NCBI RefSeq assembly: GCF_900167535.1
Contig: NZ_FUYE01000001.1
Location: 557,458-621,457, forward strand
Length of the DNA stretch: 64,000 nt
Source: Prosthecobacter debontii
GTDB taxonomy: Bacteria > Verrucomicrobiota > Verrucomicrobiia > Verrucomicrobiales > Verrucomicrobiaceae
Direction: 5' to 3'
This document shows positions 1 to 10,868 of this stretch, one piece after another (position 1 is the stretch's first letter; each line of letters begins with the position of its first letter). The notes under the pieces were generated by a model that was not told the origin of the DNA, ran no database searches, and worked only from the letters and a program-made list of their open reading frames with translations. Made by a program: the position numbers and the translations under genes.

Positions 1-3000
1 AATGCTGCTGGAGATACCACCATTGCCGCTATTCTGGACATGGGGGGAAATGATTTCACCAAGATCGGCACCAACACGTTCATCATTGATAACGCGGATA
101 TTCAAAACAAGACCGGTTCCTCCTGGAATATCCACGAAGGCACCCTGCAGTTCCGCAATCGCGGGTTGATGGCCGGTGGGCCAAGCTCTAATAACAACGT
201 GGATGGAATGACCTTCAATGTGGGTTACTACAGAGGCACCTTCGATGGCGTGGATCTGACCAATGGCAGTCGCACGTCAGATCCCTTTAACCCCAATCGC
301 ACCAATAGCGATCTAGCGGGCAATGCAGTGGCAGCAGCCCGCGTGACATTCCGCACAGACTGGGGAACAGGCAATACGCATCCTGCCAATACGAAGGTGA
401 CCGAAACCTTTGATGGCCTAACGTTCAATTTGAACAACGGATCTCTGGTTCGTGAAGGCAATACCGAGGCGGGGCGCATGTTTGATCAAATCTTCACAAC
501 GACCACCACATTCAATCTGGTGGGCGGAGATCTGAGCGGTAACATCTTTAACATGAGCGGCGGCTCCGGCGGTTACAACAGCGCCACGGCCACTTATGAT
601 CATCCTGGTGTCACGGAGATCCAGGGACAGATCGATAACACTTCTGGCGAGAATGACGGTACCGGCTTCACCAAGCGGGGTAACCGTGAGCTGCGTCTCA
701 CCAATAGCAACCCCAACTTCAAAGGGGAGGTGCTGGTCAAACAAAACACCGGGCGTTTCATGCCTGCCCAATACAGCACCAGCTCTCCCACTACGGGAGC
801 ACCGGAGTCGCAGTATTTCAGCATGTCTCTGGCCGGTGCAGACGGTGGCCTGAACCAGGCTAGCTCCATCACGCTGACACGCTGGGGTTCTCTGGCCCTG
901 TTGAACAATTCCACCAATCCTGTCTTCAACAGCGTCAATAACAATGACCGCTTGAATGACAATGGGCTGCTGAATTTGCGTAACGGTTTCCTCATCATGG
1001 AAACGGACGCCTTCGATGCGAATACGGAAAACTTCGGCAACGTGGTGGCGGATCTCGGCACCAACTACCTTTTCCTCGACACTCGTGCTGGCGGTCAGTT
1101 CGATGGCAGCTTTGAGTCGCTCGATTTCAACAACGGCGGAGTGCTCAAGATCTACAACATGAACGGCAATCATGTCTGGGGCACGCAGGCCACGGATGAT
1201 CGCTTGCAACTGAATAACACAGCGGGCCTGCCGTTAGTCGGCAGCAGCAGCCCTGGCAGTAACACCCAGCAGGTCATCCCTGGCCTCTTTGGCGGCAGTC
1301 TGCCCGCCAGCTTCGTGGCTACCACGGGGCTGCCTGTAGCGCGCACGGACTACACCATCCAGAATGCCTATGCTTATGGTGGTTCTGGCATCGGATTGAT
1401 GACGCTTGATAACGGCTATCTGCGTCCTCTGACCGCTTCGGAATACAGCGTGGGCGACACACCGGTGGCTAACTCGAACTGGCTTGTCGATCGCTACATC
1501 CCTGCGGGCAATGCCTCCGACCGTGCGAACTACGAGCAGAGAAACATCACCAGTGATGTGACCGTCAATTCCTTGACCATTGCCTTCAATCCGACGTCTT
1601 CGGGTCAACTTGACCCCACCGCCGCACGTGACTACATCATCATCGAGCCCGGCAATACCCTGACGATCAACTCCGGCATCATCAACTTCGCTTCCTTCAT
1701 CGAATCGGTGAACTCCAATGCGGAGGCGATCATTCGTGGGGGTTCCTTGGACATGAATGGGCAGGCAGCGATCATCAACTCGGCTTTGACGCGCCATGAT
1801 CTGGATGCCAACAGCGGCACCTTCACCACCTTCATGCCAGGCAGCAGCGCCTTTATGCGCAGCAACATCATCAATGCGACGGATCTGGTCAAAACCGGGC
1901 GTAACAATTTGTATCTGGAAACCTGGAACGACATCACTGGCAATATTTACGTGGGTGAGCAAGCTGGGCTCTATGTGCGCCATCCCGGCGCGTTGGGTGA
2001 AGGAGCTGCCGGACGCGAATTGGTGATCGGCGGGGCTGGAAACCTCTACCTGGAATACGGCACCAACATCAGTGGCGTCGATCTCCGCGTCACCAATTCC
2101 CTGGATACCTCACGCACCGTTCTGCGTGCGGAAGGCACCACCCACAGCACCTGGGGCGGAGACATCATCATGGACATTGCCGACCAAGCCGGTTCAGGTG
2201 AGTTCCAAGCCAATGTGATCACGGCTCGCAACAACGGCACGCTGACCATCTCAGGCAATATTTATACCGCCAACAATGAGAACTACACGGACAACGATAC
2301 CTGGAATGATCCGGCGATCCTGTCCACCGCCATCGGTGAACGTGGGACCATCAATCTGAAAGGCCAGGTGCGGGATACGGTAGATGGGCCGCTGGCGAAT
2401 GTCGGTGCTACAGGGGATAGCGCCACACGTCTGGACCGCAATCACTCGATGGTGTTCCAGATGCGCGGTCACGATGAGATCAACGTGAATGCCTTCCAAC
2501 AATGGGATGCTACGGGCTCCCTCTTTGCCACCCAGGGTTACTTCCGCATCATGTATGATCCGAATGCGGCTGGGCTGGATGGGGTCGGTTTTCACACCGA
2601 TGCCGCCCGTGCAGGGATCTCCCAAGATAACCAGTGGAACCAAATGTGGTTAGGTGGGATTCAAAACTTTTTGGGCATTGCCAACTCAGCGACGAATGCC
2701 TATCACGGACACGTCTTCCTGACGCAGCCGGATCAAGTGCTGAACTTTGCCGACCGCATCAACATCAGTAACAACAACCGCAACCACACGCTGACGCTGG
2801 GCGGTGAACACACGAGCGGCACCGCCTATATTGGCAGTCTGGATAACACCACCGGTTACCGGATCTTGTTTCAAAACTCCAACACGGAGCGTGACCTGCG
2901 TTTCCTCCAGGCCAAAGGTGGCACACTGGTGGTGAATGCCCGTCTGGAGGATGGGAACACCACGGCGGATAGCTTTAACTCCACCGTCTCCATGGTGGGG

Positions 3001-6000
3001 CCTGGCACGGTCGTCTTTAATCGCAGCACCCTCGGCAGTTACACGGTTGACCGCTGGAATTTCATGGCCGGTAAAGCCGTCTGGAATGAGATGACGGGCA
3101 ACAACCAATTTGCCCGCACTCGCAGCACCGGCACGAATGCCATCGCCTCTGTTTCTACTTGGGGCGGCGGTCATCTGGAGCTCAGTCCACAGGCTTCCAC
3201 ACGCACCCAAACTTTGGACGGTAATATCTACCTCTTGAACGGTGCGAGCATGATCACCGTGAATCCTAGCACCATTCTTGCCCTCGGAAGCACTAATTCT
3301 GGTCGCACCTTCACACGTCGTTCAGGCTCCTCTCTGGCGTTCTTGGAAAACGGCAACGGTGCGGTAACTTTGAATGCACCTGGCATCTCGACAACGGCAG
3401 GTGATTTCCTGGGCACCTGGGCTGTGTATGGCGACTCCACCAACGGTGTTATCCACTGGGCAGGTCGCCAGAGCACCAACGGCATTCAGGCCTTTGCCGC
3501 CTATGACGCGGATAATTTCACCGCCACCAGCCACACGAATCTGACTGCGGCGACGGTGCTGGCTGCCGATACGGAAACCAGCACACTGCGTTTCAACGAT
3601 GCGGTGAATCTGGACGTCGGCGCAGGCAACAAGCTGACTCTGAATCAAGGCGGTTTGCTTGTCCCAGCGACGATCACGGGGGATATCGCCATCACGGGTG
3701 GCAGCCTCACCAGCACCTGGTCGGCGGGCAGCAGCGATTTGATGCTGTATAACTATGGCCAGGGTAAAACCACCATCGGCTCAGTGATCACGGATGACGG
3801 CAGCAATCGCGTGAATCTCGTGCATGCGGGCAGCGGCACGACCGTCTTGACCGCTGACAACACCCTGACAGGAGAGGTTTATCTCAACAACGGCGTCCTC
3901 CAGATCAGCAGTGACTCACAGCTCGGCCAGGTGGATGGTGCCATTTCCCGCATCATTCTGGTGGCAGCAGGGAGCAGCTACTCCAACGGCACGAGTGGAA
4001 ACCCAGTCACCATCTCGGGCGGTGGCACGGGCTCAGGCCTCTCCGCGACTTTCAATACCGCTAGCAACAGCACGGCGAGCAGTCGCGTGGTGAATAACAT
4101 CACCGTGGCCAATGGCGGCAGCGGCTACAATGATGGCATCTACGTCACGCTCAACGACGGCACGGGCTCCAACGGCAGTGCCTGGGCGGTCCTGGATAGC
4201 GGGAATTTGCACTTCAACGGCGGTGTTTTACACGCCACTGAAAACATCACCCTCAATGGTGGTCGCACCATCTTCCTGGGTGGGAATGGCGGCACGCTGC
4301 GGGTGGAGCCAGGCAAGGTTCTAACTATCAATGGTTTCATCAGCGGAGAATACAACCACGTTCACTCAGGCAATGGTTACACGCAGTCCAACAGCCTGGG
4401 CAATGCGTGGGATGCCTCCTATGTGCGCAATCCTGACATTGGTGACTTGATCATCGACGGGGGGGGCACCGTGGTATTGACGGGCGCACCGGATGGCACG
4501 GTGCGTGGAAACATGTTCAACACCTATGGGGGCATCACCTGGATCAACGATGGTATCCTGAGCATCGCTGCTGCGGGCAGCTCGGCGGGAGCGGGCACCT
4601 TGGGCACGAATAACTCTTGGATCGATGGCACGGTGCTCGGCGCCACCGGCACCTTGGATCTGCGCACTACCTCAGATGCGACGATTCAGGAGTGGTTTAC
4701 CCTCAATGGTCAGGGTTATCAGGACGCGGGGACCTTCCGCACGGTCGGCACGGCACGGGTCTATCGCCTCGCCGGTCAGGTGCAGATTCTGGATGATGCT
4801 CGTATCCAGCTCATGAATGGGTCCGACTTCCGCATCAATGAAAGCGGCGGTGACTTCTTTGGCAATGGCGATGTGATCCGCGTGGGCAGTGGTAACTTCC
4901 GGTTCTATGGCAACAATCCAGATTGGCATGGACGCTTCATCTCGGCCAGCGGCACCAGCTATGTGGCCAGCGCGGGTAACTTGCCGGGCATGACGGAGAT
5001 GGTTCTCGAGCGTAACTCTATCTTCCTCTATTCTTCCGGCGGCACCTCGGTGGATGAGTTTCGGGATCGTCTGTCGGACGATCTGGCCATCGTCGGAGAT
5101 GGTTATGCTCGGTTGCGCATGGATGCCACGGGCGGCGTGTTTTCCGGCATTGAAAAGGTGGGCACGATCACGGTTTTGGACGGCGTTTTAGGGATCGAGT
5201 ATAACCTGGGTGCGGATACCATTAACAACGGAACGCGCCTCCAGGGAGACTACGCGGGCTGGCACTTCGATGAGATCGTGCGTCAGCCTGGGACCTCGGT
5301 GCATTTGCGTAACTTCGATGCCGACACGGATTTTGCCGGAGCTGACTTCACCACTGGGAATGTGAATGACAAAGCCGTGTTGATCGTGGATACTGCGCCG
5401 ACTGTCTTCGGCTCTGGTAACGGCAGCAATGGCAACGCCCCAATCATTCAAGGCTTTTTCGGTGGCACTCGCACGGCATTGATCGCCAGCACGAATGCCA
5501 CCAGCGTCACGGGTGGGGTCACCCAGCGTTATGATGAGTCTTACACCGCCAATCGGTTGGTCACGGTGGATACGGATGGCAATGGCCGGAATTACCTGCG
5601 GCCGCTCAAGGACTCGGAGTATGTCACGGTGGGCAATCCCGATACAGGCACCTCCAGCACGGTCTCTCTGGACAATCAACTGACGGCGGATCAGAACCTG
5701 CGCATCGTCGGCCGCACCTCGGATACCCTCACTTCAGGGCAGTTTGGCAGCACACGGCAAAACTCCATCCTCACCCTGAATCTGAATCAGACGGTGAATT
5801 CCCTCACCTTCAATTCAGACACCTATGTGCTGAACACGGTGGCTAACCCCACCTCATCCAGCACGCTGGGCGGGGACTACACGGCTCTGCATCTGGGCAA
5901 TGGCACGACGATGACCGTGGCCTCCGGCATGATCCAAACTGCTAACTACGGGGTGTTGGATCGTGGTGGAAGTATCACCAACAGCAGCAATGCGAACTTG

Positions 6001-9000
6001 GATCTGCGTTCGCAGATCAATGGAGGTAAGCTCGACTTCGGTGGGCAGGAAGCTCAGATCTATGTGGGTGGCTTTTTCACACGTTACAACACTTCAACGC
6101 AGCAGAATGGTTACGAAGGCGTGGATGGAGATAACACCACCCTGACCATCGCTTCTGAAATCACCCATACCAACGGTCTGGTGAAAACAGGTCCGGGGGC
6201 CCTGATCCTCACAGGCAATAACAGCTACACAGGGAACACCTACATCAACCATGGCAGCATCTATGCACGCAGTGACTTCGCCCTGGGGCAGAGTGAAAAC
6301 GTCTATCTCAGTGGTGCGGGCAGCATGGTGGTGAGCAATGGTGTGACGGTGACGGGTGTGGATCTTCACGTGGGCAAGATCAGCGGTAACAACTTGGCCA
6401 TGGCTCTGGAGCAGGGCGCGACCTGGGGTGGCAACATCATCTTGGACAACGTGGACAGCGCCGGAGCCACGGGCTACACCCGTAACTTCATCCCGCGCGT
6501 TTACACGAACAACACCAACATCGGCAGCATCCTGGGAGATGTCTATGGAGGGAGCACTGCGGTGGCGGGAGCCTTGGGCACCGAGTCACGTATCTTCACC
6601 ACCTACACCGGTGCCGGTGGTATCTTGGACTTCAAAGGCAGCATTCGGGATTCGGTCGGCGGCGCCGTGGGATCACCCATCACTGCGGCGAATCAAAACC
6701 AAGTGCTGCGTATGGAAGTGATCGCCACCACGAACGAAGCGAACGTCCAGCTCTGGCAGCAGTATGACTCCGCTGGCCAGATCATCCTGAAGCGTGGTTA
6801 CCTCCGCTACTCGGGCACTGGAGACTTCTACACCACGGCGGCAGCCTCGGCTCTGAATCCCGACAATCCGATGTCGGGACTGCACATGGGCGGACGCGGG
6901 CTGATCGCCAGCGGTGACAGTGATGGTCAAACCACCTCGAATCTCGCCTTCGTGCTCGCCAATGAAGGATCGGTCTTTAACCTCTCCTCCTGGACTGTGG
7001 GAGGGGACACCACGGATCCTGACAATCTCTTCGGCTCTGGCAACTGGGGCCGTGGCAATACTACGGGGAACTCCATGATCGGCGGTGAAAACCGTTCTGG
7101 GGAAGTGGTCTTTGGCACCGGCAGCGGCACCATCAAGTTCACCCCTTACCTCACGGTGACCGATCGCGATCTGCGACTCTATGCCGCACCAGGCGGTGAA
7201 GTGAGCATCCGCGCCAACTTTGTCGATGGTGGCACGGTGGCGAATGGGGTGAATACCTCCATCACCAAGATCGGAGCTGGCACGGTCAATCTCCAAGGCT
7301 CCACGGCCGGAGCCAGCACGGTGGAAGGCGTGAATGTGATGGGCGGTCTCTTGCTGCTGGAAAACTACGATGTGAATCCTGACCGCCGAGTCGGGCTGGA
7401 TGCCAAGCTGCTCATGGGCGGCGGTGTCTTGGCCTTGGCGAATGCCGGGCAGGAGAGATTCAGCACTCTCACCCTAACGGCGGGTGGTTCAGGTCTGGCC
7501 TCAGCAGGGAGTGGTTTGCTGGAGATCGGTAGCCTGGGCACACGCAGTGCCGGGGCGACTCTGCACTTCCAGAGCATCGCAGGAGGCACACTCCGCGTGG
7601 GCGGCTTGGCCGATGGCACGCGCTTGGATTCCTACGCGACTTTTGGTGCGGCATTGGACGCCACGCCGACAGCGACAGGCTGGGCCATGGCGAACGCCTC
7701 AGGCGATGTGGTCGCCTTCACTGGATATTCCACAGACGGCTTGGGAGCCGGTTTGCATACCGATCTGACTGGAGCCGCTGTGGTCGCAGGGACGACGGAG
7801 TCTGTGCGCTTCAATACCGCCGGTGCGGCCTTTGCCAGCGGGGCGCTGACGCTCAATGACGGTGGCTTGCTCTTCACCAACAACTACACCGGAGGCATCG
7901 CCATCGCGGATGGTGTGACGGTGACGGCAGGCGCAGGCAAAGACCTGATCTTGCACAACTACGCTTCAGACGCGGTCACCATCGCAGGCAGCATCACGGG
8001 CAGCCAGAACGTGATCTTCACGGGGGTGGGCACGACGGTGCTGACGGGTAGCAACAGCTACAACGGCACCACCTACATCACCGGTGCGGCTACCCTGGCC
8101 ATGGATGGAATCAGCCGCCTCGGCAGCGGCGCTCTGCACATGAATGGCGGCACGCTGAACCTCACCGGCACAGGCACGGATACCCTGAGCGCGAACGTCA
8201 CCCTGGGCAGCGGTGATGGAACGGTGGAACTGGACGACGCCTCGAAGACTCTGGTGCTCCGCGGCGTGATCTCGTCCGAAGCCAATCCGGTGGCTACTCT
8301 GACGAGCAACCCCAACAGCGGTGGTTTGCAGATCATGGGCACTGGCACGGTGCAGTTCGGCTCCCGCACGGATGGTGGGACGCTGGTGGGGGTGGCCAAT
8401 ACCTATACCGGTCTTACGGTCTTGGGAGATGGTGCCACACCGCTCACCATCAGCCTGCAAGGTGGCGGTGCCAATAACGCCCAGCACACGCCTTTCGGCA
8501 CCACCGACTCGTGGACCGATGGCACGATCGTGCGTAACAACGTGACGCTGGAATTTGCTCCTCAGCAGGCTGGCGGAGCAGGGAATGACCAAGTGCGCTA
8601 TCGCGAGTGGTTCCAGTTCGGTGAGCAGGCTGGAGATCAAGTTTATTTCCAGCACACCACGGCCCGTCAGATCGCCTTGGATGGTTTCTACAATATCGTC
8701 GGTGACCTCCACATCCACACGCAAAACGCCACTCTCACTGGCGGGGGCACCGCCAACCGGGATGTGTATTTCAACCCCAATGAAGGTGGGTTCTTCGGGG
8801 CTGGTGACATCATCAAGACCGGCGCGGGCAACATGTATTTCTTCAACAGCATGATCGACTGGACGGGGGATTTGGATCTGCGTGAGGGTCTGGTCATTCA
8901 GAACTCCTACCCCGGCGAGCCACTTGAAAGCACGGGTAAAATTTTGTTAGGCGATCCGACCGGAACCTCCACAACCACAACTCAGTATCGTGTGCAGACC

Positions 9001-10743
9001 CGCTATGGTAACAGCACCACTGCCCTGGATAGTGGGCGTCAACGTTTCATCATCGGTCGCGATATCAGCGTTCGGGATGACCTCCGGCAAGAGATCCGCA
9101 TCGGTGCCAGCTACTCCTCCGAGATTCAGGTGGAATACACCGGTAATATCTACCTCGGCTCGGGCAGCACCGGGGGCAGTGATAGCAATGGCCGGGTGCG
9201 CTTCTACTATGAAGACACCACCGGTTATGATGCCACTCTCGTGGGGCATCAGCAGCATGCGCTCTTGATGTTCACTGGCAATTTCAGTGGATCAAACAAC
9301 CTGATGCTGGATGCCAACGAAGGCGGCAGTGCCAATGATGACGTGAACGATCAGTTTGTGACCTTCCTCTTTAGCGGTGATAACAGCGCTTACACGGGTA
9401 AGCTCACTATCGGTGCAGAAACTGGCGTTTCGTCTGGCAGCTTTGACCGCGATGACAACGAGATCTTCCGAATCGGCTCGAGCAAAGCTCTGACCGCAGC
9501 CAATATTGTGGAGATGCGCAATCACACCACCTTCCAGGCGGGCGGCAATGACGTGACGATTGGTGGTTTCATCGCCAATGATGGAACCAGCGCCAGCGGG
9601 CTGTATTCCTTCACCAGCCCCACGTGGGATAGCACTCGCCAGACTTCGGCAGATCTGGATATCGATGGCACGAACTTACCGGTGGGTCGCAGCACGGCGA
9701 TTGTCGAAAACGCTTCTGCCACCCCGGGCACCCTGCGCATCACCCAGGAGGGTGAGAGTGTGTGGGATGTGTATTTCCGGGATGGCGTGCCCTCCGAAGT
9801 GGTGGAAGATCGCTCCCTACCAGGAGCTTCTCTCAGCCTAGATAAGCGCGGCTCAGGCACCGCTGTCCTGTCGATCTTCAATGACTACACCGGCGCGACG
9901 ACGGTCAGCGAGGGTAACCTCCAGGTGGGCCAGGGTGGCACAGGTGAATGGATGGTCGTTTCCCAAAACAGCGTTGCCGTGGCCACCAGCGGCACCAATA
10001 GCAACCGGGCCTTTGGCAGCACGGGTACGGGGCTCACAACCGTCATGGCTGGTGCCATGCTCAGCGGTTCTGGCCATGTGCGGGGCAGCCTCGTCGTCAA
10101 TGGTACGCTGGCACCCGGGGATGCGGTGGCAGGTATCGGCGGAGATGGGTTGAGCACCCTTCATATCGGGGATGGTTTTGGGGGGAATCTGACCCTCAGT
10201 GCCGGGGCGATCCTGTCCATGCAGGTCGCCACTTCAAGTGCCTTCGATGCTCAATTGAGAGCTGGTAATTACATGATCGGTGGCCCCGACTATGAGCTTT
10301 ACATGAGCTACTTGGCAGACTTTAACCCTGGAAAAGCTGCCCCGTATTACTTCGGTGAATCCGGTAGCCACATCGCCACTGGCATCCATGATCACCTCGA
10401 AATCAGTGGTGACATCATCTGGAACGGAGACCGAGTGGAGGTGATTCCTACAGGCACCTTCAATCCTCAAGCGGGTGACATCTACAATCTCCTCGATTGG
10501 TATGGGGTCTCGGATTGGGGTAGCTTCGATACAGGTGGTCGCTATCTCGTGGGCAATGGCGATGACAATGCCAACCTGTGGCTGCCGGATCTCTCAGCTC
10601 ATCCAGAGCTTCGCTGGGATACCGGTTTGTTCACCACCCATGGCATCCTGGTCATCTCCAATATCGTCCTCGTGCCTGAGCCCAGCCGTGTGCTTCTGCT
10701 ACTGGCCGGGTTGAGCTTCGTTGGTTTCCGTCGGCGCAGATAG
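1..10743 (+). CDS. Giant autotransporter-type beta-strand repeat protein with PEP-CTERM tail (5' partial)
   Basis: The reading frame is open from base 1, so the true start lies upstream; 3,580 codons are visible. The protein is very rich in Gly, Thr, Asn and Ser, as in secreted beta-helix proteins. Autotransporter-associated beta-strand repeats (pattern LVKTGxGxLxLTGxNxYTG) recur, for example near bases 1885, 3815, 6180, 8010 and 9840, and longer blocks recur less regularly between them. The C-terminus is a PEP-CTERM sorting signal: VPEPS, a hydrophobic stretch (LLLLAGLSFVGF), then RRRR. In PEP-CTERM families this tail directs export and processing by an exosortase, so the protein is probably extracellular or surface-bound, perhaps in adhesion or matrix. 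There is no C-terminal beta-barrel, so it is not a classical autotransporter. No catalytic domain was recognised. A strong terminator follows. Confidence 0.9.
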   Translation, partial: NAAGDTTIAAILDMGGNDFTKIGTNTFIIDNADIQNKTGSSWNIHEGTLQFRNRGLMAGGPSSNNNVDGMTFNVGYYRGTFDGVDLTNGSRTSDPFNPNRTNSDLAGNAVAAARVTFRTDWGTGNTHPANTKVTETFDGLTFNLNNGSLVREGNTEAGRMFDQIFTTTTTFNLVGGDLSGNIFNMSGGSGGYNSATATYDHPGVTEIQGQIDNTSGENDGTGFTKRGNRELRLTNSNPNFKGEVLVKQNTGRFMPAQYSTSSPTTGAPESQYFSMSLAGADGGLNQASSITLTRWGSLALLNNSTNPVFNSVNNNDRLNDNGLLNLRNGFLIMETDAFDANTENFGNVVADLGTNYLFLDTRAGGQFDGSFESLDFNNGGVLKIYNMNGNHVWGTQATDDRLQLNNTAGLPLVGSSSPGSNTQQVIPGLFGGSLPASFVATTGLPVARTDYTIQNAYAYGGSGIGLMTLDNGYLRPLTASEYSVGDTPVANSNWLVDRYIPAGNASDRANYEQRNITSDVTVNSLTIAFNPTSSGQLDPTAARDYIIIEPGNTLTINSGIINFASFIESVNSNAEAIIRGGSLDMNGQAAIINSALTRHDLDANSGTFTTFMPGSSAFMRSNIINATDLVKTGRNNLYLETWNDITGNIYVGEQAGLYVRHPGALGEGAAGRELVIGGAGNLYLEYGTNISGVDLRVTNSLDTSRTVLRAEGTTHSTWGGDIIMDIADQAGSGEFQANVITARNNGTLTISGNIYTANNENYTDNDTWNDPAILSTAIGERGTINLKGQVRDTVDGPLANVGATGDSATRLDRNHSMVFQMRGHDEINVNAFQQWDATGSLFATQGYFRIMYDPNAAGLDGVGFHTDAARAGISQDNQWNQMWLGGIQNFLGIANSATNAYHGHVFLTQPDQVLNFADRINISNNNRNHTLTLGGEHTSGTAYIGSLDNTTGYRILFQNSNTERDLRFLQAKGGTLVVNARLEDGNTTADSFNSTVSMVGPGTVVFNRSTLGSYTVDRWNFMAGKAVWNEMTGNNQFARTRSTGTNAIASVSTWGGGHLELSPQASTRTQTLDGNIYLLNGASMITVNPSTILALGSTNSGRTFTRRSGSSLAFLENGNGAVTLNAPGISTTAGDFLGTWAVYGDSTNGVIHWAGRQSTNGIQAFAAYDADNFTATSHTNLTAATVLAADTETSTLRFNDAVNLDVGAGNKLTLNQGGLLVPATITGDIAITGGSLTSTWSAGSSDLMLYNYGQGKTTIGSVITDDGSNRVNLVHAGSGTTVLTADNTLTGEVYLNNGVLQISSDSQLGQVDGAISRIILVAAGSSYSNGTSGNPVTISGGGTGSGLSATFNTASNSTASSRVVNNITVANGGSGYNDGIYVTLNDGTGSNGSAWAVLDSGNLHFNGGVLHATENITLNGGRTIFLGGNGGTLRVEPGKVLTINGFISGEYNHVHSGNGYTQSNSLGNAWDASYVRNPDIGDLIIDGGGTVVLTGAPDGTVRGNMFNTYGGITWINDGILSIAAAGSSAGAGTLGTNNSWIDGTVLGATGTLDLRTTSDATIQEWFTLNGQGYQDAGTFRTVGTARVYRLAGQVQILDDARIQLMNGSDFRINESGGDFFGNGDVIRVGSGNFRFYGNNPDWHGRFISASGTSYVASAGNLPGMTEMVLERNSIFLYSSGGTSVDEFRDRLSDDLAIVGDGYARLRMDATGGVFSGIEKVGTITVLDGVLGIEYNLGADTINNGTRLQGDYAGWHFDEIVRQPGTSVHLRNFDADTDFAGADFTTGNVNDKAVLIVDTAPTVFGSGNGSNGNAPIIQGFFGGTRTALIASTNATSVTGGVTQRYDESYTANRLVTVDTDGNGRNYLRPLKDSEYVTVGNPDTGTSSTVSLDNQLTADQNLRIVGRTSDTLTSGQFGSTRQNSILTLNLNQTVNSLTFNSDTYVLNTVANPTSSSTLGGDYTALHLGNGTTMTVASGMIQTANYGVLDRGGSITNSSNANLDLRSQINGGKLDFGGQEAQIYVGGFFTRYNTSTQQNGYEGVDGDNTTLTIASEITHTNGLVKTGPGALILTGNNSYTGNTYINHGSIYARSDFALGQSENVYLSGAGSMVVSNGVTVTGVDLHVGKISGNNLAMALEQGATWGGNIILDNVDSAGATGYTRNFIPRVYTNNTNIGSILGDVYGGSTAVAGALGTESRIFTTYTGAGGILDFKGSIRDSVGGAVGSPITAANQNQVLRMEVIATTNEANVQLWQQYDSAGQIILKRGYLRYSGTGDFYTTAAASALNPDNPMSGLHMGGRGLIASGDSDGQTTSNLAFVLANEGSVFNLSSWTVGGDTTDPDNLFGSGNWGRGNTTGNSMIGGENRSGEVVFGTGSGTIKFTPYLTVTDRDLRLYAAPGGEVSIRANFVDGGTVANGVNTSITKIGAGTVNLQGSTAGASTVEGVNVMGGLLLLENYDVNPDRRVGLDAKLLMGGGVLALANAGQERFSTLTLTAGGSGLASAGSGLLEIGSLGTRSAGATLHFQSIAGGTLRVGGLADGTRLDSYATFGAALDATPTATGWAMANASGDVVAFTGYSTDGLGAGLHTDLTGAAVVAGTTESVRFNTAGAAFASGALTLNDGGLLFTNNYTGGIAIADGVTVTAGAGKDLILHNYASDAVTIAGSITGSQNVIFTGVGTTVLTGSNSYNGTTYITGAATLAMDGISRLGSGALHMNGGTLNLTGTGTDTLSANVTLGSGDGTVELDDASKTLVLRGVISSEANPVATLTSNPNSGGLQIMGTGTVQFGSRTDGGTLVGVANTYTGLTVLGDGATPLTISLQGGGANNAQHTPFGTTDSWTDGTIVRNNVTLEFAPQQAGGAGNDQVRYREWFQFGEQAGDQVYFQHTTARQIALDGFYNIVGDLHIHTQNATLTGGGTANRDVYFNPNEGGFFGAGDIIKTGAGNMYFFNSMIDWTGDLDLREGLVIQNSYPGEPLESTGKILLGDPTGTSTTTTQYRVQTRYGNSTTALDSGRQRFIIGRDISVRDDLRQEIRIGASYSSEIQVEYTGNIYLGSGSTGGSDSNGRVRFYYEDTTGYDATLVGHQQHALLMFTGNFSGSNNLMLDANEGGSANDDVNDQFVTFLFSGDNSAYTGKLTIGAETGVSSGSFDRDDNEIFRIGSSKALTAANIVEMRNHTTFQAGGNDVTIGGFIANDGTSASGLYSFTSPTWDSTRQTSADLDIDGTNLPVGRSTAIVENASATPGTLRITQEGESVWDVYFRDGVPSEVVEDRSLPGASLSLDKRGSGTAVLSIFNDYTGATTVSEGNLQVGQGGTGEWMVVSQNSVAVATSGTNSNRAFGSTGTGLTTVMAGAMLSGSGHVRGSLVVNGTLAPGDAVAGIGGDGLSTLHIGDGFGGNLTLSAGAILSMQVATSSAFDAQLRAGNYMIGGPDYELYMSYLADFNPGKAAPYYFGESGSHIATGIHDHLEISGDIIWNGDRVEVIPTGTFNPQAGDIYNLLDWYGVSDWGSFDTGGRYLVGNGDDNANLWLPDLSAHPELRWDTGLFTTHGILVISNIVLVPEPSRVLLLLAGLSFVGFRRRR

Positions 10744-10777
10744 ACAAGAGGCGTTTTGTTTGGCGTGGTCGTGATGG

Positions 10778-10810
10778 GGGATGGGTGGTTCTACCACCCA
10801 TCCCTTTTTA
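10778..10810 (+). terminator. Rho-independent terminator after the giant gene
   Basis: A perfect 12-bp stem (10778-10789 pairing with 10793-10804) with a 3-base loop is followed by TTTTTA. It sits 35 bases after the stop codon of the large repeat protein. Confidence 0.9.
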
Positions 10811-10868
10811 TTGCGATGGGTGAGAACTTTCTCAGATCATACGTAATCTGCGGCCTCATCATTTGTTT

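Noticed and set aside
418..1983. Several long minus-strand frames within the giant repeat gene
   Set aside because: They are shadows of a low-complexity, G+C-rich coding sequence and have no family similarity or starts with ribosome sites.
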